DNA of 64,000 bases from Dromaius novaehollandiae (lineage: Eukaryota > Chordata > Aves > Casuariiformes > Dromaiidae): assembly GCF_036370855.1 (NCBI RefSeq), contig NC_088112.1:17786469-17850468 (forward strand), given 5' to 3'. The translations under genes were made by a program, and so were the position numbers. How positions within the stretch are numbered: the stretch's first letter is position 1; each line of letters starts with the position of its first letter. The notes under the pieces were generated by a model that saw nothing but the letters and a program-made list of their open reading frames with translations, searched no databases and was not told the DNA's origin. This document shows, piece after piece, positions 1 through 9,350 of this stretch.

Positions 1-7
1 CAAATGG

Positions 8-22
8 AGGCAATCATTGCCT
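8..22. repeat. perfect 15-bp palindrome
   Basis: AGGCAAT at 8-14 is followed by one base and its exact reverse complement ATTGCCT at 16-22. Such a compact dyad could bind a dimeric factor. It does not fit the NFI consensus (TTGGC-N5-GCCAA), and I cannot name a protein for it. Confidence 0.6.
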
Positions 23-329
23 GTGGCTAGATTAGACCATGCGGAGCTGGTTTGTAAATGGAGCGTTTTGTTAGTACGAAAGGAAAGGGATAGATATTAA
101 TTGCTCTTTAGCGGTTTGTCATTTTTCATGTCTGTTATTGATGGAATAACAGTAACCTGAGCTAAAGCAGCGGAAGGGGGATGGGGGCCTGGAACAACCT
201 GAAATCACAGGAGACCTCCCATGCTGGCTGGAAGCAGAGATGGGCTGCATTTTAAGCTGAAATTTTTCCAGCAGATTTGCCAATATCCAAAGGTTTCATG
301 AATTCTTCTCGGCTTCACCAAGCTGCTCA

Positions 330-500
330 TATAAAAATTTCTTTTGAAAGTCAAAACATTATTTTAACACCTTCAGAATGAACCATTTTGATATTTCTCC
401 TTCAAATCTCTCACTTTACATTCCTTTCATTTCGAAAACCCCAGACTGGGGGAAAAACCAAACTTCGTTAAGCCCCAAACCAAGAGCAGATGAAAATATT
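330..500. repeat. possible ancient amniote interspersed repeat
   Basis: The text alternates TTTGAAA, CAAAACATT, ATTTTGA and ATTTCGAAAA blocks. This resembles a family of old AT-rich repeats found in bird and reptile genomes whose copies are built from TTTCAAAATG-like units. The match is by general appearance only. It could equally be simple AT-rich DNA. Confidence 0.3.
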
Positions 501-1100
501 TTGGTCAAAACAGAGAAGAGGATTGCATTTGATTCCTGAAAGTTTTTCAGCTTCTCTTTTCTGTCTTTCTTCCAGCAGAGTTGCTTTCTTTTTGTCTTTT
601 GGGGGAATTGCAAATGAAATCAATTATTTTTCCTGCTGGGTACCAGCTACTCTGTTGCAGTAGCGATAGTGAGTTTACGGCTGTTAGACCCAACGGACCC
701 TTGAGCATGGACAGAGGTTAAATGGAAAATGACGGCACTTTGGTCTGTGCTGAATCCAACCAAACATCTTTATTATCATCTCAGACCAGCTCTGGGGAGG
801 GAAATCTTAATTACCCAAATATGTATTCATTTGATAATTCAAGTAATTTAGCGGGTGGAATTAACAATAAAGAGGCAATGCCATTTTTACAGCAATGGTA
901 CTAGGCGTGCTATTTGCAGTTCAGAGAGGAGCAATAGGCAGGTACACATATTCAAGGAATGTATTAAATTTCTCATAAACAGTAGGAGGAACTGAATCAT
1001 TCAGGTTGTATTCTTTTGCCCTTTACAGGTAGATGCATATGGTCCTGTAGAGAATTACGGCCTCTTTTTGATGCGGATATACAACAGCCGTTGGTCTGGG

Positions 1101-3300
1101 TAAAGTCCAGGGGAGAACAGAGTACGTCAGACTTGCTTTTGCTGTGAATTTACAGAAAGCTTTGACCTTAAAGGCAATAGCATAGCTTTGGTCTGTCTGT
1201 TTGCACTTTGCATTGCTCCGTGATCTTGCTTAGCTCTCAGCGTGCTCTTCCACTTATACGTGCACTTCCAATAATCCTCTCTCTGTGCTTCAGTCTCTTC
1301 TCTCTTTTCCTCCAGTCTCGGCGTTCCTGGCAGTTGCAGCAGGTCAGGCTGTCCAAGAGCTGATAGACAAAACAACTGCATGTCCTAGCTATCTTTAAAC
1401 GTAGGAAAGATAGAGTTTTTCTAGGAGAAAGGGCTTTGCTGCTCTGCTCTAAGCAGCGCTTGTGTTTCACATCCCAGAAATGCCCACACTTCTCCCTGGA
1501 AGCAGAGCTGGGAAAAGCTTTCTCTAAAGAGACCCAACAGCAAACAGTCATTGAAATACATCTCCTTTTTTTTCTTTTTGCTGCTTCCCTTCCCCTCACT
1601 TCTGATGTAAATCATAATTTGGCCCGACACCTGGTGCCAGCCACCTATGTCACATGTGTGATTAAAATTCCTCGCCCTGCCTGGGCCCATTAACCCCATT
1701 TTCCACCCACAGCTCCAGGAGCGGCTGCTGTCTCGCTACACAGCAGGTATTCCCGTGTCCTAGGGCGAGGGAAGGAGACTTGCCCTCACAAAAAAACAGA
1801 TGATATGGAATGAATTGGTTGCACGGGGCGGCTTTCATGGGGCCCTCGGAGGTATCGGCCCTGTCTTTCCCAGGGTGTAGGAGGACGCTTGGCCCCGGCA
1901 CGGCTTTGGGCTTGTCTCACTCTGCTCCTCTCCCTCATCCCCCCCAGCATGATAGTGCATTGGCTGTAGGAAGGAACTGGCTTATTGGGGCTCACACCCA
2001 ATGCATATCACTACTTAACGAAGCATTATTAAGTGACGCCCATCCCCAAATGCTGGGCGCTCGCCGGCTGGAGCGTTATCGGAGGTACGGCTGGAGAGGG
2101 TGCAGCCCGGCGGGCAGGAGAGCAGCTTGGCTGCGGGTGAAATGCTTCCTCCACCGCACCGCTGCCTCCTGCCCGTCTCGTCTTGAGGGCAAGAGGTATT
2201 TCCTGTAGTCTGTTCATGCAGCAAGAAGAAACAACTAAAATATAAATATCTGCATTCAAGACCAATACACTTAAGCAGAGATGTCCTTAGCATCCAGCAT
2301 TAGGTGCGCTTGGCTTGGCCCGATTCGGTTATCACTGTCAACCCTGAGTTATGCTCGTCGCTGTCGTCCCGTCACCCTTCCCTCCCTGCTCCCAGGCTGC
2401 CCTTCACGAGGAGCCGGGCACCGCGCTGCAGCCGGCGGGACCGCGCTCTCCCCGCTGGCAACCGCGCTTGGGAACAGCTGCTCAGACAGATGTGCAAGTT
2501 AAAAATACCGCAGTGAGTGAAAAACTGTGGCTGTCCTGACCACTTGTGTTTTCCCGACCTCCTCCCTCCGTCAGCAGCCCCCGCGTTCCCCTTACAGCCC
2601 TGCACTATTAAGGAAGGAGTCTTCAACGCTGGTGGGCGTTTCTGGAGACTGCTCCAGTGCTCGATGCGCCGCCTGACTTATTATGGCCAAGATTTTATAT
2701 GGCTGCTAAGACCTTTTTTTTCTTTTAGATGGTAAAGAGATATTTTACAGGAAAACCTGGGAACAAACATCTTATGTTAGGGTCTGGTGTGGGGAAGCTG
2801 TGTTTCAAGCTGTGCTTGGAAAGAGTCACGTCATGGCGTTGCTTGGGGCCAGGCTCTGCTGGGCTCCTGGGCTGGGGGCAGCTGCAGAGCGCTGGCCAGG
2901 CGGCTTCTGAAATAGGGACAGAGAAAACCCTGAAAGGCTCCCCAAAAGCTGAAGAGCAGACAGCCCTGTCGGTCTCCCCTGCACCCACCTCTGTGCTGGT
3001 GCCAAGGAAGGCAGCTGCGGGGTGAAGCTCCCTCCTTGCCGGGGAGCCCCGAGCCACCCTGTGCCGGTTTGCAGAAGATCTGACCTAATGTTGCTGAAAA
3101 CCCTTTTGAAAACCAGTCCTGGCTGATCCCACCTAACGCTTAAAGAGGGAGTGAAACTGCGAGGCGTGTGGGTGTCACCGTCTCCGCTGAAAGGCACGGC
3201 AGAGAGCCTTGAAAGGGGGACCGGCTTCACGTTCGCTGAGCAGGTTCATCTCCTGTTCGCATGTTCGTGACTTCAAAGCAAGGAGCTGAGAGGTTTCTCG
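1101..3300. other. non-coding, alternating pyrimidine-rich and CpG-containing DNA
   Basis: No recognised gene. A pyrimidine-dominated tract occupies roughly 1561-1600, followed by a CACATGTG E-box near 1655. From 2030 to 2470 GC rises and CpGs are frequent, without reaching the density seen at 7.1-7.4 kb. A splice-acceptor-like tract (T8-C-T4-AG) ends at 2728, directly before a 98-codon open frame beginning ATG GTA AAG. I find no convincing donor downstream and do not recognise the predicted protein, so I do not call an exon. Frames on both strands from 1810-2290 overlap and look like GC-rich shadows. Confidence 0.45.
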
Positions 3301-3620
3301 GCGCCTTGGCTTTGTTGTTCAACTTATCTGATGCTCATAAATTATCAACAAACAATCTCAGCTATCAAGCCTGAGAGGAGGACTAGGTAATTATGTTTGT
3401 GGTTCAAAATGAGAGTTGTCAATTTTAATTAGGCAAAGGGGAGGGCAGAGGGAATTTTTAATGTTACTACCTGAACTCTGGAACGCTGCACAGAAAATAA
3501 TTGTAAATGAAAAATTAATCAGGGAGTGTAAGAGGATACTCCTCTTTCTCCTATTAATTATTTCTCCTATTTTGTTCTCTTTGAGGCAAATTTGGATCTA
3601 GCTATACAACTGCAAGCAGG
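3301..3620. promoter_or_regulatory. candidate conserved non-coding element
   Basis: This AT-rich block is dense in homeodomain-type cores: TAATTATG near 3389, TTTTAATTAGG near 3424, AAATTAATCAGG near 3512 and CTATTAATTATT near 3551. It sits between CpG-richer flanks, carries no recognisable repeat and has no long open frame. Unique AT-rich islands with repeated TAAT/ATTA in gene deserts are often developmental enhancers. That is the inference here; conservation cannot be tested from the sequence alone. Confidence 0.3.
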
Positions 3621-4209
3621 TTTGCTTTTAAGGTTAGTGAGAAAACGGTATAGGTATATGCCAAAGGGGCTGAGTGCTTTCTGAGGCAATCGGATTGTTA
3701 AAGTCCAGGAATCATTAACTTTTGAAGAGATTTACTTGTGTATGAATTTCAGAAATAGGTTCCCAGCATGGACAGCACCCGTTTCCCAGGGCTCTGCTAC
3801 CGGCAAAGTAAGCGCTGGCCTGTCCCGAGCGGCTGCCAGCTCTGCCGGGGCCAACGGCCGAGCCTCTGCCCGCAGGTTTCCGCTTGCACAGCAGTCCGAG
3901 CAGGCAGGATTTGGGCTTTCCGCCCTTCCCGGGGAAGCACTCGGCTGCGTGCACGGGGCTACTAGGTTGGGGAGGTGGAGGGAGCCAGGGATGCCGTGCA
4001 AGCTCTCCTTCCCCATCCCACCACCGCCGGCTGCACATCACTGGCCTTTTCTCCTGCATGTAGCTTAATACCTGGGAGGCTGATCCCATCATTCCTGCTA
4101 AAATCAAGGGAGCTTCCTTTCTTAATGTCGCTGGCAGCTAGAGGGGCTGTCTGCGTGATTGCACTATCTGAAGAGCAGGCAAATGTCAGCCCATCGCGGG
4201 GAGTATGTG
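3621..4209. other. GC-rich spacer, no gene seen
   Basis: Moderately GC-rich DNA with scattered CpGs and overlapping open frames of 65-130 codons on both strands. Frames in all phases of a GC-rich stretch with few stops are typical background, and none resembles a known protein. Confidence 0.45.
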
Positions 4210-4770
4210 TTAAGTTTTAATCAGCAGGCCAGTATCCTCTTCTGATTTATTTTCCTTCATTTAGGCAGGATTTGCTGGATTGTATGTGGTCTTGTGAATA
4301 TTTATAATGAGAATTTTTTTCTTGCTGCTTCTGTGATTAACTAGTTTAGTACTCTGAAGGACACGCAGAGTGAAGGTTAAAACTGGAAAGGCCCTGTCCT
4401 TTCCTGCTGTTATCCTTCTTAAATTAGCAGAATTATACTAGGCATGATCTTGGCCCACCTCTGCACATCTGGTAGGAAGGATTTTTCCTCAGCCAGTGAA
4501 CAGTTTCCTTGCTTCAAGTGTGCTTAATACCAGCAAAGCCTGATCCAAAATGTTCTCAAGACAGCAGAAAGACATTTTAATGGGCTTAAATCAGGCCCAA
4601 AGTGAGTCAGCTGCAGCAAATGAACTCCTATTCTCAAATGTAATTTTATAATAGTAAAGCTGCAGACGAGTATTTGGCAGCTGTAGTTGTTAAGTCATAA
4701 AAATAATGAAGAAATGCAATTATTTTTTAATACTATGCACTTCCATTATGTTAAGAATATGCTAAATCTC
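4210..4770. promoter_or_regulatory. candidate conserved non-coding element
   Basis: A long AT-rich stretch without recognisable repeats. It contains an AP-1-type TGAGTCA next to CAGCTG near 4604-4614, a CDX/HOX-like CATAAAAATAATG near 4697, and several ATTA cores (GCAATTATTTTTTAAT near 4718). This mixture in unique sequence suggests an enhancer. Binding and conservation are not shown. Confidence 0.28.
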
Positions 4771-4787
4771 TGATTAGAAATACTTTG

Positions 4788-4836
4788 GGTCACACGGTCA
4801 GGCTGGAAGGGAAGATCCAGTCATCTACAGCAGCTT
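4788..4836 (-). mobile_element. possible degenerate CR1 3'-end fragment
   Basis: A short block reads like the reverse complement of the avian CR1 LINE 3' region, which in other copies appears as a TCACAG...GGTTGGAAGGGACCT...ATCATCTAG-type string. Here the order is TCACACGGTCAGG, CTGGAAGGGAAGATCC, then CATCTAC. It is only about 50 bases long and well diverged, so a chance match is possible. It would be the only CR1 trace I see in the window. Confidence 0.3.
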
Positions 4837-4931
4837 ACATGTAGCCAGCCAGATTCACAGCCATGCTTACAGTCCAGTGATGCAAAATGAAAGAAACTTG
4901 GATCAGCTAGCGAATCAAAATTTCTCGATTG

Positions 4932-4985
4932 CCTTTCAGTGCCAAGGCACCCTAAGTAGTCCCCAGTGGATCAGTGACTGAAAGG
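4932..4985. repeat. inverted repeat with 9-bp perfect arms and nested hairpin
   Basis: CCTTTCAGT at 4932-4940 is matched exactly by ACTGAAAGG at 4977-4985. Inside, GTGCC (4939-4943) and GGCAC (4946-4950) form a second perfect dyad with an AA spacer, sharing two bases with the outer arm. The structure abuts the old palindromic repeat at 4986-5045 and may be part of the same element. Confidence 0.5.
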
Positions 4986-5045
4986 ACTGACTCTGATCTC
5001 AGCTACACTGGTGGAAATGGAGCTTAACTTCATGGATGTCAGCTG
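4986..5045. mobile_element. ancient palindromic amniote repeat, degenerate copy
   Basis: The text CTCTGATCTCAGCTACACTGG followed by TGGAAATGGAGCTTAACTTCATGGA matches the general form of a short repeat common in bird, crocodilian and turtle DNA (CTCAGTTACACTGGTGTAAATC...CCATTGACTTCA). Copies are non-autonomous and often palindromic. I recognise the wording, not a named database family. Confidence 0.5.
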
Positions 5046-7107
5046 AGCGGAGGAGCTGACCCCTTTACAGATGCCCATGGGTTCAAGTGGACCCTAAAAA
5101 GCCGCTAAACCTCCCTCAATCTGCCTGTGGGTGGGTGATAGCTCATGCAAATGGGATGCAAGTGTTAGGGGTTAGAAATGCCACTTTCCCAGCTCTACCC
5201 AGAGTCCTGCCTTCGCCTGTGAAAATCTTTGGTTTAATTCCGGTAAAGCCAAAGGGTTTGTCCCTATCACAACACCTGCAAAATCTCGTGTGAGTTTCCA
5301 GGTGACAGCAAATTTGGCTGAGTAACTGCAAAATGTAAGGAAGGAAATGATAGGCACTGGCATTCCCAAATTCCTCTGTCTTCAGATGCAGCTGTGGGCA
5401 TCCACAGTGGGGGGAGCTCATTTGGAAGTTCACCCTGCAATCCTAAAATACTAAAAAGTATTTGTGGCTTGTGAGCACAACTCCCAGGGCCATCAAGGAA
5501 CCACGGTACCCAAAGGAGCACCGGGAGCGGCGGCTGGGCAGGGTGACCCAAAACCTCTCCCGTGGCTCGTCAGAAAGCGCATCCTGGAGAAAGCTGCCTC
5601 GCTTCCTATTAGAAATATCAATTTCTCTTGCTGTTGTTACTGATTTGCAACCATACCTGATGAATGGGGATATTCCTATCAAAGGGACCTCCAACGAGTC
5701 AGAATAGCTCCTGTGAAGCTTGTTAACACACTGCAGGACCTCGTGCTGGCTTTTTAACTCTTTGACACTCCGATGTTTTGAGAAAAACTTGCGTGTGGGG
5801 AATATGCTCCTGGGAGCCTCCAGGTTTGCCGTTCTGTTTCTGCAAATTGCAGCTGATTATGCTTCAAGGTTTTTTGGGGTTTGGGGATAGGAGGTGAAAG
5901 TGAGGAAACAAAACTATTTGACCCTGAGGTTCATGAGATGAAAGAACGGTGTCGTATACTGATCTTGGGGACACGATTAACACATGGTTACTTGGCTCCT
6001 CTTTATTATCCTAGCTGAGTGCAACTAAGCCAGTCCCTTGCACTGGAAGGTCTGGCCCATTTATGAGTTTATTCTCTCGTGAACTGAGAAGCTTTGGGAT
6101 GCTGTCCTGTCACTTGTTTGGTGTCCCCAGTTATTTCTCTCCAGGAGCCGCCTTTGTTCACATTGCTTCCCGTGCATGAGTGCCTGGCATCATCGCGGGG
6201 GCAAAAAGTGCTACCGTTCGTCTGCGCCCCAGCAGACAATTTGTAAACACTGGTTGCAAATGGGATAGAGGGTGGTAATTGAAGTGCACTCTCACAATAC
6301 AGAATGAGGTTGCAGACAAGTATTTATCAGCTCCTAGGTGTTCAACAGGCTGGAGAAACAGCAGAACATACTTTAAATAATGGCTTAATTAAGTGGTGTT
6401 ACAGTTTTAACACTGCCTGGGAAAATTGTTGGCTTATTGCCTCTAAAGCATGCAGTCTGAAAGGGGAGAACAAGAACGTGCCTGGCCAAAAACGTGGGTT
6501 GTTGGCCAAAACCACCCAGCAACACAGACTGGCAGCAGAAGGCCATTCAGCCTGGAGGGCTGAGCGCTGGACTGGGCTTTGTGAGAAGGACGCTGGTTCT
6601 GCCAGGTCCCTCCTGCTCTCTGCAGCTCCTTTGTCATGTTCGAGGAGAGGACGAAATGGAGCCGCGTTTGTAAAGCAGAGACACAGGAGGCAGGTGAGGT
6701 CCTGCTGTCCCGCTGGTCCTCACCCACCCGAGGAGCACTGCCTGCACCTAGAGGCTATGCGATACGTCTGCCTAAGACAGGCCTTATCTTGGTATAAATG
6801 GCAAATGAGTGTGGATACTAAGCTAAGGGCATTCACTGCAGTAAGCCGGGGAGCAGGGAGGGCTCAGCGGTGTGGGTCTGGGCTGGTGCCATCACGGCCC
6901 CTCCTTTAACATCTAAACATGCTAAATCAGATGGCAAGTCCCTGCTTTCCTTAATCCTCAAGAGGGAGGTGACAGAGGGCAAAACGAGGCTTCATCTGCT
7001 GTATTTTAAAAATGTTAATGAACTGCAAATTAAGCCTGGCTTGCTTATGTATGTCCAGCAATGCCTCGCTTTCCTCTTTGTTAGGGACATTTAAAGGGAG
7101 AGCCCAC
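5046..7107. other. non-coding, one unusually long unrecognised open frame
   Basis: The longest frame runs 6304-6909 on the plus strand: 201 codons from an ATG with A at -3. The predicted product has no signal peptide, transmembrane run or motif I recognise, and is rich in Arg, Ser and Leu with no coherent domain. Small dyads occur at CTTAATTAAG (about 6383-6392) and GTGTTA/TAACAC (about 6397-6414). GC rises from 6590 toward the CpG island at 7.1 kb. I see no reliable splice pair linking the frame to a gene. Confidence 0.4.
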
Positions 7108-7401
7108 CGCCGAACGCGTCAGCCAGGAACAAAGAGCTTTGTTAAACCAAGGGCAGGATCCGACCTGGGCTCCCAAAATACAACGCTGTTCATTTTTATG
7201 GAGTCTTTCGCGCAAGCATTGCCGGGGCTTGGCACTGCGGAGCAGCCCGCGCGCGAGGAGGGCGAGGGCCGGGGTTGCCGGCCGCCGGTGCCCCAGGCGC
7301 GAGCCGGCACTCAGGGCTGCATCGCCCTTCCCAGCCCTCCTCGGGGGGCTCTCAGGCCTCGTTGCGACGCTTTCCCTAATGACTGCTGCAAAGAACCGCG
7401 A
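7108..7401. promoter_or_regulatory. short CpG island
   Basis: By hand count there are about 29 CpG dinucleotides in this 294-bp interval, including CGCGCGCG near 7249-7256. The average elsewhere is far lower, and much of the 22-31 kb region has almost none. The core is strongly GC-rich. CpG islands in vertebrates mark promoters or unmethylated regulatory DNA. No recognisable first exon is attached, and open frames through it on both strands are explained by scarcity of stop codons. It could be an orphan CpG island, a distal promoter or a GC-rich enhancer. Confidence 0.55.
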
Positions 7402-7919
7402 GCTCCTTCTCCCCTGTCTGTTTGCATTTGTGGGATCTGACCTACTTTTTGTTACTTGTAACACAAAAGCCTCCCTTGCTTTCTGACATCCAGAGACGTA
7501 TTTCAGAAGCACGCAGTGACTGGAAGCCTCAGCCAGCTCCAATACCGAGAACAGGCAGCACTCACAAGAGCAAGCTTTGCCTTAGGAAAATGACCCCCTT
7601 TTGGAGTCACCATCCCTGTGGCCGTCCCTTCTCCTCTTCAGGGCTCTCCGAAAGAGCAGGGATGCAGTGTGACCCTGCGAGGGTCCATGCGGTCAGTGCC
7701 TTGGCTCCCCGGCTCCTCTTTGGGGATGATGGGCAAAGGCAAGGAAAGCGCGGGAGCTGCTCTGCCTCTGCTCCTGTCCCAGCTTGCCATCCTCCCAGGG
7801 GAGGAACCAGCCCCTCGGAGCCAGGGAAAACGTAGTCGGGATGCCCTGATGGCTTTGCAGTGACAGCGAGGATGGGAATACATGCTCTTTCTCCATGCAA
7901 ATATTTCTTCAAAAGATAC
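7402..7919. other. GC-moderate flank of the CpG island, no gene seen
   Basis: GC falls gradually. Overlapping open frames of 67-137 codons occur on both strands around 7420-7910 and none is recognisable. I see no repeats or clear regulatory motif. Confidence 0.4.
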
Positions 7920-8570
7920 TGCAGCTATCTGGGATGTTCCTACACATCAGCAGGTCGTAAAAAACGGCTTTCTTCAAGCAGTGTAGACGGGAAGCTAAGT
8001 TAAATACATCAAATTAACTGTCAAAATAATCTTCCGGGACTTGATGAGCCCGAAGATTAAATGGCATGTTATTTCTTCACCGGGCTTCTTTATCTCAGCC
8101 AAAGGGATTTACAGTAGATTCCAAAATCCATATTTTAAATGAATTGCAAATAGTTTCGTGTTGGCTGGCCCGTATGAAAAGGATTATTACCCAAAACAAT
8201 CCCCGTGTCTGGGGGAATGTAGGTTAAAAAGAAATGGGAATGTAAATAAATGTAAAGGCTTTACAGTGAATTCTGCAGGGGGCATGTTTATTTTCTCTTT
8301 TGATTCTCCAAGCCTGGCTTCCTAAGCAATTAAAGGGTCCAGGTCTTCATTGCAAAACATAGGATCATTTCTTTTTTGTGCCATCAGTAAATATTTGGGC
8401 TGTAACTGTTTAAACATAAGCTTTAAATAATCTTTGTTTTGCTTTTTCCTATTCTCTGGCTGAGTCCTAGTTTGAATTTCCATAGACTAAAAATACATGT
8501 TTTTGTTTGAAGAGCTTAGATGATCTTGTTCATTTTGCTGTTTATCTATTACCAGCAAAGTCTAATCATC
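7920..8570. promoter_or_regulatory. candidate conserved non-coding element
   Basis: A 650-bp AT-rich unique block begins sharply after GC-richer DNA. It contains TGTAAATAAATG (forkhead-like, near 8241), a perfect 15-bp palindrome at 8251-8265, GCAATTAAAGG near 8326 and AATCTTTGTTTTG near 8430. There is no open frame of note and no recognisable repeat. The combination suggests a long enhancer-type element. Confidence 0.33.
8251..8265. repeat. perfect 15-bp palindrome
   Basis: TGTAAAG at 8251-8257, one central G, then the exact reverse complement CTTTACA at 8259-8265. It follows a forkhead-like TGTAAATA at 8241-8248, so the TGTAAA half-motif occurs three times in 25 bp counting both strands. 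Confidence 0.6.
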
Positions 8571-9049
8571 CTTTGATTGGCATTCAGCATCATGTAGTTA
8601 AACAGTGATACAGGATATGGAGCAGGGAATTATTATTCCTAACCACACTCTTTGGGTACGTAAGCCCACTGCTGACATAGCGCAATGCGTGACACATTAA
8701 ATTGTACGTACCCTATCAAAAACTACCGCCATAGACTGGGAGCAAAACCAGATGCAAAAAGGTGCCATAAGACAGAAGTGGCAGAGGACAGTAGGGCAAA
8801 AAGGGAGATTGGTAGCAGTCAATCTTGAATTTCAAGATAACCAAAATGACCCTTGGATGCCATTCCCCACGGCGCCGGCCTGGCTCTGGACTTTCTCGGC
8901 AGGGTAGAGGGATTATCTTGCGAAAGGACGTGCAGTGAGATCCTCTGTGCCAATACCAGAGAGAAGATGATCTCCCGCATTATTCGTGTTCGAACACTGA
9001 AAGGGAAGAACTGTGCCTGTCCAAAGCCCATGTTTCAGCCTTAGCTGTT
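8571..9049. other. non-coding with a CpG-bearing dyad at 8654-8713
   Basis: No gene is seen. Apart from the 9-bp inverted repeat listed separately, the region is ordinary moderate-GC DNA. A 70-codon minus-strand frame and a 63-codon plus-strand frame near 8820-9040 overlap and are unrecognised. Confidence 0.45.
8654..8713. repeat. inverted repeat, perfect 9-bp arms around TACGTA
   Basis: GGGTACGTA at 8654-8662 has its exact reverse complement TACGTACCC at 8705-8713. Each arm holds the self-complementary TACGTA, a bZIP-like core. The 42-bp spacer carries two direct TGACA copies and CpG-bearing GCGCAATGCG. CpGs are rare in the surrounding AT-rich DNA, so their retention here is notable. Confidence 0.6.
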
Positions 9050-9350
9050 ATATTTATCCCTGTATTTATTTGGTGTTCTGAATTTCAGCTTCATTTCTAA
9101 GACGTTTTATGGTGAACAGCTGGTGATTTGTTTAATTTATTTAAAGACCTGAAGGGTAGAGAAGCAAGGACAGGGAAAGAAAGCCACAGATTCCAAAGGA
9201 TTTTCCCCATTTACTGAATTTCTTGATGTTCATGTCAAAGTTAGAAAGTAACATTAATTACAGACGCTTGGAAAGAGCCATAATCATCTGTCATTCATGG
9301 TGACAGGATGACATCTCCGGTTTGGATGGTTCAGCATTACCATTCGCAAT
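9050..9350. promoter_or_regulatory. candidate conserved non-coding element
   Basis: AT-rich unique sequence with TTTAATTTATTTAAAG near 9132, TAACATTAATTACAG near 9248 and CATAATCATCTGTCA near 9279. The last is a homeodomain core next to a MEIS/TGIF-like TGTCA. There is no repeat and no long frame. Conservation is untested. Confidence 0.28.

Larger units (their letters stand above)
1..1100. other. non-coding, AT-rich, possible CNE at left edge
   Basis: No gene is visible. The first 140 bases look like a conserved non-coding element: a perfect palindrome at 8-22, then an AT-rich run with ATTAATTGC and TTTAGCGG around 95-115. From about 330 to 480 the sequence changes to TTTGAAAG/AAAACATT/ATTTTGA-type text that resembles an old dispersed repeat. 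The rest, to 1100, is unremarkable AT-rich DNA. The open frames here are under 70 codons and unrecognised. Confidence 0.5.

Noticed and set aside
2729..3025. 98-codon frame starting directly after a strong acceptor-like tract
   Set aside because: No donor or partner exon was found, and the peptide is unrecognised. T-rich tracts ending in AG are common by chance.
7012..7542. 142-codon plus and 153-codon minus frames
   Set aside because: They overlap each other inside the CpG island and match nothing known; GC-rich background explains both.
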